Of a stretch of 64,000 nt of DNA, positions 28,857 through 38,098 are shown one piece after another. The DNA comes from G963662675 sp963676845. GTDB lineage: Bacteria > Bacteroidota > Bacteroidia > Bacteroidales > Prolixibacteraceae. The stretch spans positions 1-64,000 of the forward strand of contig CAXXKK010000026.1 of assembly GCA_963676845.2 (NCBI GenBank). The letters run 5' to 3'. Each line of letters opens with the position of its first letter. Within the stretch, counting starts at the first letter, position 1. The notes under the pieces are model-generated. The model was given only the letters and a program-made list of their open reading frames with translations. It ran no database searches and was not told where the DNA came from. Made by a program: the position numbers and the translations under genes.

Positions 28857-31455
28857 ATGTCGTTTAAGAGTCAGGTACTGATTTGGTTTTTAGTATTCTC
28901 TAGTATTGCCATGCTCACCAATTTGCCAATAAACTGGTATTATTTTGATAAAAAGGAGGATATTACAAACTCTGCCCAGGTAATTGATTCCTTCTATATT
29001 AATTTGCTGAAGACTTTATTGATTCAATCTGATTTTTTAAAATACGAAACCAGAAATACAGAATTTTTTGCAACGAATGAAAGTAATTTTTTGGATTCGT
29101 TAAGGGTCAATAATGCACTTCTTCATGACCAAATTATAAGTGTAAAAAATTCCAGTGACCGGAATAATTATAAAATCACAGAGCTGTTAGAGGAAATACA
29201 AACAAGCTTGAGGGAAAACAATTACATCTTCGAGGAGATGATCAATTCTATCTATCAGCGTGGTTTTAAGGATTGGGGAACCGAAGGGTCAAATGAGGGA
29301 AAATGCTCATTTGCTGGAAACTTTTAATGAACTTGAGCAGGAGAAAGTATTAAGTCTTCGCAGGCACGAGAAAGATTATATTCTTAGAAGCGACACTATT
29401 TATGTGAATGAATTAAATAAGTTGGCTAGTGAAATGACATTAGAAATTAATGCCAGTAAATCAATATCCGATTCAAATAAAGCTACTATTATTCAAATAC
29501 TTACAAATTACCAGACCCTTTTTAATAAAATGGTTTCGCTGGATACTAAAATAGGTATCAACAACAGGGGGGGACTTCATCTTGAGCTTCTTCTCATTAA
29601 TGATAAAATTGAAAGTTTGCTCGATCAAATTCGATTGCAAATGAACGAAAAGAAAACTGTTCTTATTAAAGAAATTGAATTTGCTTATATTTTTACTTCT
29701 GTCTTATTAATTGTTGCCAGTTTTATCATAAGCTTCTTGGTTGCCCAAAAAATTACCAAACCTTTACTTGCTTTCACAAACTCTATAAAAGGATTAGTTG
29801 AAAGTAATTTTGAGAAAAAATTAGCAATTAATTTAAAAGGGAAACAACGTGAAATCACTGTTCTTGCAAGTGAATTTGATAATATGACCAGGCAACTTCA
29901 GCAGCGCGAGAAAGACAGGCAGGCTGCACTGGAAGAATTGCACGAAAGTGAACTCAAATTTAGCAACCTGGCCAATATGCTTCCTCAAAGTATATTTGAA
30001 GTTGACCAGTCAGGAGTACTTACCTATTGTAACAAAGCCCTGAAAGATCAGTTTTTGTACACAGATGAAGATATTGATAATGGAATTTTGCTTTCTCAAC
30101 TAGCTCAGTTTGGCGACAATAACAATCCTTCGTATTTTGAAGACAATGAAATAATTGCCCAACGTAAAGATACCAGTACCTTTCATGCCCTTTTTTACAT
30201 GAATCCTATCATCTATAAAGATAAAGTGGAGGGATACAGGGGATTAATTATTGATATTTCTGATCGAAAAGAATACATGGCCCAACTGAAAAAGGAGAAG
30301 GATAAGGCTGAAGAGTCGGATAAACTAAAATCAGCATTTTTGGCCAATATGTCGCATGAAATTCGAACACCCATGAATGCAATTATTGGTTTTTCTGATT
30401 TATTGACAGATGAGAACCTGAGTCTTGAGGATCGCCGTGAGTTTGTAAGTTATATCAACTCAAATGGGGCTTCATTATTAAAATTGATCGATGATATTAT
30501 TGATATTGCAAAAATTGAATCCGGGCATATTTCAATTCATAAAACTTCAACAAACCTGGGCTTCATGTTTAGCGAGATTGAGTCTTCTATAAATGAAATC
30601 AGGAAACAGTATTGTAAAGATCAGGTACAACTAATAAATGAATCGAATGATGATTCCATTGAAGATTTAATTATGACCGATCCACATCGGCTTAGGCAGG
30701 TATTGATTAATTTGTTAACCAATGCTGTAAAATTTACAGAAACTGGGTCAATACGATTTGGATATCGAGTTGAAAAGAAATCTTCAAGGATATACTTTTT
30801 TGTTGAAGATACCGGAATTGGAATACCCTCTGAAAAATTGGATGTTGTTTTTGAGCGGTTTCGAAAAATTTACGAATCAACAACTAGTAATTACAGTGGG
30901 ACAGGCTTAGGATTATATATCTCTAAAACAATTGTTTCGTTGCTAGGTGGTGATATTTGGGTTGAGTCGGTTGAAGGAAAGGGTTCTATGTTCCAGTTTT
31001 ACATTGAATATGAGTCAGCAGAAATAAAATCTCAAGAAACGATTAAACCAGAAACCTTAAATGATATAGATATATCAGGCTTAAAAATTCTGGTGGCAGA
31101 AGACAAGGAATTTAATTACATGTTGCTTAAAAATCTGTTAAAGAAGATGGGAGCAAATGTGTATTGGGCTAAAAATGGGGTAGAGGTACTTGATTTTTTC
31201 TTTGATAAAAAAGAAGCCGATATCATTTTGATGGATATCAATATGCCGGAGTTGAACGGTTATGAAACCATTCAAAAAATGAAAAAGCTGTACCCACAGA
31301 TACCGGTAATTGTGCAAACGGCCAGTGCGATGGCAGGCGAAAGAGAAAAGAGTATTAGTATTGGAGCTGACGATTATATTGCCAAACCTATTAATAATTT
31401 GGAACTGGTAGTAAAGATCTTTTCCCTAACCAGACAAAAAGTAAAAATCACATAG
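28857..31455 (+). CDS. Hybrid sensor histidine kinase/response regulator, with one frameshift
   Basis: The frames 28857-29327 and 29260-31455 form one protein of about 865 residues. The join at about 29287-29292 restores DWGTEGQMRENAHLLET. Order of parts: transmembrane helix (about 7-25), extracellular helical sensor, second transmembrane helix, HAMP, PAS-like domain (LPQSIFEVDQSGVLTYCNK), then HisKA with MSHEIRTPMNAIIGFS. HATPase follows with NLLTNAVKF and GTGLGLYIS. A C-terminal receiver has its aspartate in ILMDINMPE and lysine in AKPINN. No DNA-binding domain follows. It may exchange phosphate with a separate receiver such as 2508-2897. Confidence 0.88.
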
Positions 31456-31889
31456 GCAATGAGCTTCCAGTTAATTTGATTCTTTATTCAAATGCCTCAT
31501 AAATAACAATATTGCCATAACTATTTTCCATAATCACATGAAGATGATAGAAAAATAGATTTCTCTCTTACTTTGGCTGAAAAATGTTAGTTATAGGTCA
31601 ATCTTCGCTGGATTCAAACTTAAAATAGCTTATAAATTAATCTGAATCTTTTTGACCGAAGTTGTAGGTAACAATTTATTAATATTTCAAAAAGACGAAT
31701 AAATCGGGTTTATCTATCGGTTTCTTTCTTCTCATTCTGAGAAGTTTATGCTTTACAGCATGTTTTGTGTTCTCCAACCTTAAGTTTACAAAATGAGTTT
31801 GTTTTTTAAATATACATATATAGAAGTCTAGATATAAATATATATCCTCATATCTTTGCATCAACAGAAAACAAAAAAGAAAGCAAAGT
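31456..31889 (+). promoter_or_regulatory. Intergenic region with the efflux operon promoter
   Basis: About 430 AT-rich bases hold no convincing gene. The only signal I can support is TATCTTTG at 31851-31858, a TAnnTTTG -7 element 31 bases before the tolC-like ATG. The upstream repeats of TATA and ATAT are low-complexity. No clear operator palindrome is seen. Confidence 0.45.
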
Positions 31890-33218
31890 ATGGGAAGGAA
31901 GCAAATACTATTTATTCTTCTAGCTCTTATTGCTCCCATTGGGGCAATGAGTCAGTTAAGACCGCTAAGTTTACAGGAAGCCTTAAAGCTGGCTGAAGAA
32001 AACAATTCGACAACTCAAATTGCGATGGCAAGGGAAAATGCTGCAAAAAGTAATTACCAAATGACAAATGCTGTTTTCTTGCCACAGCTTTCGGTAAGTC
32101 ATTCTGCAGTAACTACTAATAATCCGTTGTCTGCGTTTGGGTTTAAGTTACAACAGGAAATTGTAGAACAATCCGATTTTGATCCTTCGTTGTTAAACGA
32201 TCCCGATGATATTACAAATTTTTCAACTTCGATTGCTGTTCAACAACCGATTTTAAATGTGGATGGTTTTTATGAGCGAAAAGCGGCGCATAATCAGTAT
32301 GAGTCGGCTCAATATCAAACGGTTCGTGTTTGGGAAAGCATTCAGTTTGAAGTGAAGAATGCATATTATTTGCTCGAACTGGCAGAAGCTTCGGTTGACG
32401 TTCTGCAACAATCTGTCGCTGTTGCAGAGGATGCGTATAAGCTGACTTTAGACAATGAAGAACAGGGATTCGTTAAACATTCCGATGTTCTGGAGGCTGC
32501 AGTTCGTTTGGAAGATCGCAAAAACCAACTTCTGGAAGCCAAAAATCAGTTTCAGGCAGCGAATGAATACCTGGCTTTCTTAATTGGTTTGGATTTAAGT
32601 GAGCAAATTCAAACAACAGATTCATTGGTTCAACCCCCGGCTCAGGTTTTCGTTGACCATTTGAGAATTAACCTTCAGGATCGGTCGGATTTAAAAGCTT
32701 ACGAAAAGCAGATTGAAGCAAGTGAAAACATGCTTCGCTCACAGAAAATGAAATTTATTCCACGCCTTAATGCATTTGCCAGCTATGATCTGAACGATGC
32801 AGAAATCGCTGGATTTTCAGCAACCAGTTATACGGTAGGGGCATCTCTGTCCTGGGATCTTTTTAGTGGCTATAAAAATGTGGGAGCAACACGTAAAGCC
32901 AAAGCTCAGTTAAATGAAGCTCAGCTAAATTATCAGGATTATCTGTCTCAAAGCCAATTACAGGTAAATAATTCAAAGCGAAATATTGAACTCTCTTTTG
33001 ATCAAATTGAATCCAGCAGATTAGCAAAAGAACAAGCAGAAGAAGCCTTAAGAATCCGTACAGATCGATTTAAACAAGGCCTCGAAAAAACAACCGACTT
33101 GCTGGCGGCTGAAGCCTTGAGTTCTCAAAAGAAACTACAATATATTCAAGCAATTTACAATTATAAGCAAGCCGTATTTGAGATGGAGTTATTGCTGGAA
33201 AATGATATTAATGAATAG
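31890..33218 (+). CDS. TolC-family outer membrane efflux protein
   Basis: The 442-residue protein has a signal peptide (to about AMSQL, residue 22) and two OEP repeats of long helices. LSLQEALKLAEENN opens the first, and the repeat pattern recurs with SLSWDLFSGYKNVGATRKAK. These trimers form the outer-membrane channel of tripartite efflux pumps. It is followed after 10 bases by the adaptor gene and then by the RND pump, which fixes its role. The exported compound is unknown. Confidence 0.93.
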   Translation: MGRKQILFILLALIAPIGAMSQLRPLSLQEALKLAEENNSTTQIAMARENAAKSNYQMTNAVFLPQLSVSHSAVTTNNPLSAFGFKLQQEIVEQSDFDPSLLNDPDDITNFSTSIAVQQPILNVDGFYERKAAHNQYESAQYQTVRVWESIQFEVKNAYYLLELAEASVDVLQQSVAVAEDAYKLTLDNEEQGFVKHSDVLEAAVRLEDRKNQLLEAKNQFQAANEYLAFLIGLDLSEQIQTTDSLVQPPAQVFVDHLRINLQDRSDLKAYEKQIEASENMLRSQKMKFIPRLNAFASYDLNDAEIAGFSATSYTVGASLSWDLFSGYKNVGATRKAKAQLNEAQLNYQDYLSQSQLQVNNSKRNIELSFDQIESSRLAKEQAEEALRIRTDRFKQGLEKTTDLLAAEALSSQKKLQYIQAIYNYKQAVFEMELLLENDINE

Positions 33219-33228
33219 CCAGATAAGT

Positions 33229-34317
33229 ATGAAAACAATTCAAACAACAAAGAGCAAATTAAGCCTGCTTTTCATTGTAGTAGGTTTAATTTTTACATCG
33301 TGTAACAATGAGTCCCAAGAATCGATAAGTGCTGAACCATTAAATGTTCAGTCATCGGTTGCTCAGTTAAAAGTCATTCCTGTAGTGCATGATTTTTCGG
33401 GAAATCTTGAAGCGGAACGAAAATCCAATTTAAGTACCCGCATAATGGGAGAAATTGAAAATATTTATGTGAGAACCGGACAGCAGGTAAATAAAGGGGA
33501 TTTGTTGCTGAAAATCCGCAATCAGGATATCCTTGCTAAGAAAGCCCAGGTTGAGGCCAACAGGATTGAGGCTGAGTCGGCTCTGGCCAGTGCTGAAAAA
33601 GACCTGAATCGTTTTGAAGCTTTGTATGCGAACAACAGTGCTTCAGACAAGGAAATGGATGATATCCGCACCAATTATAAAATGGCTCAGGCACGGGTTG
33701 ATGCCGTAAAACAAATGGAAAATGAGATTGAAGAATCCCTCAGGTATTCTGAAATTCGAGCACCATACAATGGTGTTATTACCGGGAAGTTTGCACAGGT
33801 TGGGGACATGGCTAATCCCGGTATGCCCTTGTTAGCAATTGAAAATCCTGCCCAATGGAAAGTAGTTGCACGAATTCCCGAGGCCGACATTGCCCGTTTA
33901 AAATTGAATGATCCGGTTCGGGTTTATCTCAAAGCTCTTGATCTGGAGGTGGAAGGCCAGATTGCTGAGATTAATCCTTCTTCGGTGAACACCGGAAATC
34001 AATTTGAAGCCAAGATTTTACTGCAAACAGATTCATACGATACGGTCGATTTATATAGCGGAATGTATGCCGATGTTTTGTATGAGCATGGAACACAAGA
34101 GTTAATGCTTGTATCGCAGAATGCAGTGGTTCACCGGGGTCAACTGGATGGGATTTATGCTCTTGGCCAGAATGGAACAGCTCTTTTGCGTTGGGTAAAA
34201 ACCGGGAAAACTTATGGCGATTCAATCGAAGTTCTTTCCGGACTTACCGATGGTGAAGAATACATTCTCAATTACGACGGGAAATTAGTGAACGGAGCTT
34301 TAGTTGTAAATCAATAA
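33229..34317 (+). CDS. RND efflux periplasmic adaptor lipoprotein
   Basis: The product of about 362 residues is a membrane fusion protein. A lipoprotein signal (LIFTSC lipobox) leads to the lipoyl-like half GEIENIYVRTGQQVNKGDLL. A coiled-coil hairpin rich in Ala/Glu, the second half EIRAPYNGVITGKFAQVGDM and a beta-barrel domain follow. It links the TolC channel to the RND pump. The frame is open from 33178, inside tolC, but ATG 33229 gives a proper signal peptide. It ends 9 bases before the pump gene. Confidence 0.93.
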   Translation: MKTIQTTKSKLSLLFIVVGLIFTSCNNESQESISAEPLNVQSSVAQLKVIPVVHDFSGNLEAERKSNLSTRIMGEIENIYVRTGQQVNKGDLLLKIRNQDILAKKAQVEANRIEAESALASAEKDLNRFEALYANNSASDKEMDDIRTNYKMAQARVDAVKQMENEIEESLRYSEIRAPYNGVITGKFAQVGDMANPGMPLLAIENPAQWKVVARIPEADIARLKLNDPVRVYLKALDLEVEGQIAEINPSSVNTGNQFEAKILLQTDSYDTVDLYSGMYADVLYEHGTQELMLVSQNAVVHRGQLDGIYALGQNGTALLRWVKTGKTYGDSIEVLSGLTDGEEYILNYDGKLVNGALVVNQ

Positions 34318-34326
34318 TTACCGACT

Positions 34327-37300
34327 ATGAAATCAGGATTTGCAGGCAGTATTGCCAAACTATTTATAAATTCAAAATTAACGCCGCTGTTGATGGTTGC
34401 CTTTTTGGCAATTGGTATCTACAGTTCATATTTAACGCCTCGTGAAGAGGAGCCACAGATTGATGTGCCGATAGCAGATATTCTTTTTAGCTATCCCGGT
34501 GCCAGTCCGAAAGAAATTGAATCGCGGGTAATGCAACCGCTTGAAAAAGTAGTTGCCAATATCCCCGGGGTTGAATATGTGTATTCTACGTCTATGCCCG
34601 GTCAGGCGATGCTTATTGTGCAATTTTATGTAGGTGAAGATATTGAACGTTCATTGGTGAAAATGTACAATGAAATCATGAAGCACATGGATGAAATGCC
34701 TAAAGGAACCAGTATTCCTTTGGTAAAAACACGATCAATAGATGATGTTCCTGTGCTTGGACTGACTTTCTGGAGCGAAAATTACGACGATTATCAGCTA
34801 AGGAGAATTGCCCAGGAAGTTAACAATGAAATTGAACAGGTAGTCGATGTCTCAGAAACCAAAGTTATTGGTGGTCGTTCCCGACAAATCAGGGTTGTTT
34901 TGGATAACGACCAGATGGCAAGTTATCATGTAGATGCCCTTAGTATTGCTCAACAGGTTCAGTTGGCAAATCAACAGTTTAGTGCCGGGGCTTTCAACAA
35001 AAATGACACAGAATATTTGGTTGAGGCAGGTGAGTTCCTTAAAACATCCGAAGACGTAGAAAACCTGGTTGTCGGTATTTACAATGGAAGCCCGGTTTAT
35101 TTAAAGCAGGTTGCCCAGGTAATTGACGGAGCCGAAGAACCAGTTCAGTATGTTCATTTTGGTTACGGAAAAGAAGATGTTGCACAGTCGGAATATGAAG
35201 GTGAATATCCGGCAGTGACGATTTCCATTGCCAAACGTCGTGGTGCCGATGCTATGCGGGTATCTGATCAGATTTTAGAAAAGGTTGAGGCTTTAAGAAC
35301 AGATTTGATTCCGTCGGATGTGCATGTAGATGTTACCCGAAATTACGGGGAAACGGCTTCACACAAAGTTTCGGAATTGCTTTTGCACTTGTTTGGGGCA
35401 ATTGTTTCGGTAACCTTTGTGGTGATGCTGGCCATGGGATGGCGTGGCGGTTTGGTTGTGTTTCTATCGGTGCCAATTACGTTTGCATTGACCATGTTCA
35501 GCTATTATTTCCTGGATTATACATTGAACCGAATTACGCTTTTTGCTTTGGTTTTTGTAACCGGAATTGTGGTTGATGATTCCATCATTATTGCAGAAAA
35601 TATGCACCGGCATTTTAAGATGAAAAGATTGCCGTTTATTCAGGCTGCCATACGTTCTATCGATGAAGTGGGAAACCCAACTATTCTGGCAACATTTACG
35701 GTTATTGCAGCTGTTCTGCCAATGGTTTTTGTTTCCGGTTTAATGGGGCCTTATATGAGCCCAATGCCAATCGGAGCATCCATTGCTATGATTTTTTCCT
35801 TGTTGGTAGCACTTACCATCACGCCGTTTTTAGCTTATCGTTTGCTTCGTCATAATGAAAAAGAAGGCAAGGCCAAGAAAGCTTTTGACTTAAAAGAGTC
35901 GAATATTTACAAGCTTTATGCTTATGTCATGAATCCGATGTTGAAATCTCCTGTTAAAAGATGGAGCTTCATTATTGGAATTACCGTTTTACTATTTGGA
36001 TCGGCTACTTTGGTTTATTTTAAAATGGTGACGGTTAAGATGTTACCATTCGACAATAAGAATGAATTTCAGGTGATAATAGACATGCCTGAAGGGACAA
36101 CCCTTGAACGCACAGCTGTAGTTGCGCAGGAATTAACTGCTTATATTGCTCAGCAGGAAAATGTGATGAATTACCAGACTTATGTTGGAACAGCGTCGCC
36201 GATGAATTTTAACGGTCTGGTTCGTCATTACGATTTACGTGCAGGATCAAATGTTGCAGATATTCAGGTCAACCTAATAGACAAAGGTGACCGTAAGCTT
36301 CAAAGCCATGATATTGCAAAAGCCATGCGCCCTGAATTGCAGCGTTTGGGTGAAAAGTACAATGCCAATGTAAAGGTTGTTGAGGTTCCTCCGGGACCTC
36401 CAGTTCTTTCAACTTTGGTTGCGGAGATTTACGGACCTGACTATGAAACCCAAAAAGATATTGCCCTTCAGATTAAGGATTTATTTGCTGAGACAAATGA
36501 TGTCGTTGATATTGACTGGCAGATGGATGATGACCAGGTTGAGTACAAGTTCAATGTTTTAAAAGAAAAGGCTTCGTTGCTTGGATTAAGTTCTCAGCAG
36601 GTTACTCAAAGTTTGCAGATGGCTCTTGGTGGTTATGAAGTCGCTCAATTATATCAGGAAGATGAACAGGAACAAGTGGGCATTTCGCTTCGTTTAAATG
36701 AAAATGAACGTTCCAGTATTAATGACTTGAAAAACATCAGTATTCTTAGTCAGACTGGAGATGTCGTTGCTTTGGGAGATGTTGTTGAGGTTGAAGAAGG
36801 GCTTCAGGAAAAAACCATTTACCGCAAAAATCAAAAACGTGTGGTTTATGTTCTTGCTGATATTGCCGGGGATCTGGAAAGTCCTGTTTACGGGATACTT
36901 GATATGTCTGAAAGACTAAATGAGATTGATCTTCCTGAAGGATATTCCTTAAATGAAGAATATACAGAACAACCTTTTACACAGGATGATTACAGTTTGA
37001 AGTGGGACGGTGAATGGCAGATTACCTATGAGGTTTTTCGTGATTTGGGAACGGCCTTTGCGATTGTGTTGATTGTGATTTACATGCTTATAATCGGATG
37101 GTTCCAGAACTTTAAAGTTCCGTTTGTAATGATGATTGCCATTCCTCTTTCACTGGTTGGAATCCTTGTTGGTCACTGGCTTATGGGTGCTTTCTTCACG
37201 GCAACATCAATGATTGGATTAATCGCCTTGGCTGGGATTATGGTCCGAAACTCCATACTGCTTATCGACTTTATAAATCTCCGGCTTAATGAAGGAATCC

Positions 37301-37548
37301 CTCTTAAGGAGGCTGTTATTGAAGCCGGAGCAGTACGAACAACTCCAATTCTACTAACTGCCGGAACGGTTGTTATTGGTGCAGTTGTTATTCTTTTCGA
37401 TCCCATTTTTCAGGGATTGGCTATCTCGCTGATGGGAGGAACCATTGCTTCAACATTTTTAACATTGATCATCGTTCCCCTGATTTATTATATGACTGAG
37501 AAGAAAAAATATCAATCTGATGAAAATTTAAACCGTGAAGAAAAATGA
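34327..37548 (+). CDS. RND-family multidrug/metal efflux transporter (AcrB type)
   Basis: The 1073-residue pump has twelve transmembrane helices in two repeats, each with a large periplasmic loop. Proton-relay acidic residues are in VTGIVVDDSIIIAENMHRHF (helix 4). The second repeat has GIMVRNSILLIDFINLR. The absence of the DED pair pattern of CusA-type pumps and the TPREEEPQIDVP start suggest a broad hydrophobe exporter. It completes the tolC-adaptor-pump operon, and its stop overlaps the next start by 4 bases. Confidence 0.95.
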   Translation: MKSGFAGSIAKLFINSKLTPLLMVAFLAIGIYSSYLTPREEEPQIDVPIADILFSYPGASPKEIESRVMQPLEKVVANIPGVEYVYSTSMPGQAMLIVQFYVGEDIERSLVKMYNEIMKHMDEMPKGTSIPLVKTRSIDDVPVLGLTFWSENYDDYQLRRIAQEVNNEIEQVVDVSETKVIGGRSRQIRVVLDNDQMASYHVDALSIAQQVQLANQQFSAGAFNKNDTEYLVEAGEFLKTSEDVENLVVGIYNGSPVYLKQVAQVIDGAEEPVQYVHFGYGKEDVAQSEYEGEYPAVTISIAKRRGADAMRVSDQILEKVEALRTDLIPSDVHVDVTRNYGETASHKVSELLLHLFGAIVSVTFVVMLAMGWRGGLVVFLSVPITFALTMFSYYFLDYTLNRITLFALVFVTGIVVDDSIIIAENMHRHFKMKRLPFIQAAIRSIDEVGNPTILATFTVIAAVLPMVFVSGLMGPYMSPMPIGASIAMIFSLLVALTITPFLAYRLLRHNEKEGKAKKAFDLKESNIYKLYAYVMNPMLKSPVKRWSFIIGITVLLFGSATLVYFKMVTVKMLPFDNKNEFQVIIDMPEGTTLERTAVVAQELTAYIAQQENVMNYQTYVGTASPMNFNGLVRHYDLRAGSNVADIQVNLIDKGDRKLQSHDIAKAMRPELQRLGEKYNANVKVVEVPPGPPVLSTLVAEIYGPDYETQKDIALQIKDLFAETNDVVDIDWQMDDDQVEYKFNVLKEKASLLGLSSQQVTQSLQMALGGYEVAQLYQEDEQEQVGISLRLNENERSSINDLKNISILSQTGDVVALGDVVEVEEGLQEKTIYRKNQKRVVYVLADIAGDLESPVYGILDMSERLNEIDLPEGYSLNEEYTEQPFTQDDYSLKWDGEWQITYEVFRDLGTAFAIVLIVIYMLIIGWFQNFKVPFVMMIAIPLSLVGILVGHWLMGAFFTATSMIGLIALAGIMVRNSILLIDFINLRLNEGIPLKEAVIEAGAVRTTPILLTAGTVVIGAVVILFDPIFQGLAISLMGGTIASTFLTLIIVPLIYYMTEKKKYQSDENLNREEK

Positions 37549-37856
37549 TGAAATTTATTATTGTCCAGTGTGTTAAGGCGTATAGCCCTGAATTGGAAAA
37601 TATTCTGAAGACCGTAAAAATTGATGCATACAGTGAAATGGATGTCGAAGGTTTTATGAAGAATGTAAATGGAAACCCGGATTTTTCAAATTGGTTTGGA
37701 TACAAGAAAAATCCGTACAGGTATATGATTTCATTTATGTTTTTAACGGACGATAAAGCAGATGAACTGCTGACTAAAATTGATGAATTTAATCAGTCAA
37801 TTGAAGAAATAAGCCCCATTCATGCCTACATTGTTGGGGTTGAGAAATCTGTTTAG
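37545..37856 (+). CDS. Small PII-like (ferredoxin-fold) protein of the efflux operon
   Basis: The 103-residue protein alternates strands and helices in a PII/CutA-like pattern: FIIVQCVKAYSPELENIL, then RYMISFMFLTDDKADELL, then IHAYIVGVEKSV. Similar small proteins (DUF3240-type) occur in RND operons. It starts inside the end of the pump gene (ATGA overlap), so it is translationally coupled. A regulatory or ligand-sensing role at the pump is an inference from context only. Confidence 0.6.
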   Translation: MMKFIIVQCVKAYSPELENILKTVKIDAYSEMDVEGFMKNVNGNPDFSNWFGYKKNPYRYMISFMFLTDDKADELLTKIDEFNQSIEEISPIHAYIVGVEKSV

Positions 37857-38058
37857 CGGTAAAATTGAACGGGATATGAGAGAAAGAATTATTCGTGCTG
37901 TAGCCGGAACCATTGTTTTGGTGAGCATATTATTAGCTGTTTTTGTAAATATAAACTGGCTTGGCTTAACTGCTTTTGTGGGATTTAATTTGTTGCAATC
38001 TTCCATGACCAGATTTTGTCCGCTTGAGTATGTTTTGAAGAAAGCTGGTGTTAAATAA
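37822..38058 (+). CDS. DUF2892-type small inner membrane protein
   Basis: The frame of up to 78 residues ends in two hydrophobic helices (AGTIVLVSILLAVFVNINWL and LTAFVGFNLLQSSM), followed by RFCPLEYVLKKAGVK. This matches the two-helix DUF2892 (YgaP-like membrane) family, often with Cys near the end. The ATG at 37822 overlaps the previous gene by 35 bases; ATG 37876 or TTG 37840 are alternative starts. It is the last gene of the efflux operon, before the terminator. Function is unknown. Confidence 0.75.
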   Translation: MPTLLGLRNLFSGKIERDMRERIIRAVAGTIVLVSILLAVFVNINWLGLTAFVGFNLLQSSMTRFCPLEYVLKKAGVK

Positions 38059-38062
38059 TATC

Positions 38063-38095
38063 AAAAGGGTTGAAATCTTAAATTTCAACCCTTTT
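38063..38095. terminator. Bidirectional terminator between the efflux operon and polA
   Basis: AAAAGGGTTGAAAT (38063-38076) and ATTTCAACCCTTTT (38082-38095) form a perfect 14-bp stem with loop CTTAA, with T-rich sequence on the plus side and an A-rich flank on the other. Confidence 0.9.
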
Positions 38096-38098
38096 GTT

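Noticed and set aside
9000..31000. Replication origin oriC (DnaA-box cluster) near mnmG or rnpA
   Set aside because: I did not find a cluster of TTATCCACA-type boxes, and dnaA is absent from the window.
31679..31939. Minus-strand 86-codon frame opposite the efflux promoter
   Set aside because: It overlaps the tolC start, has poor composition and reads through low-complexity AT DNA.
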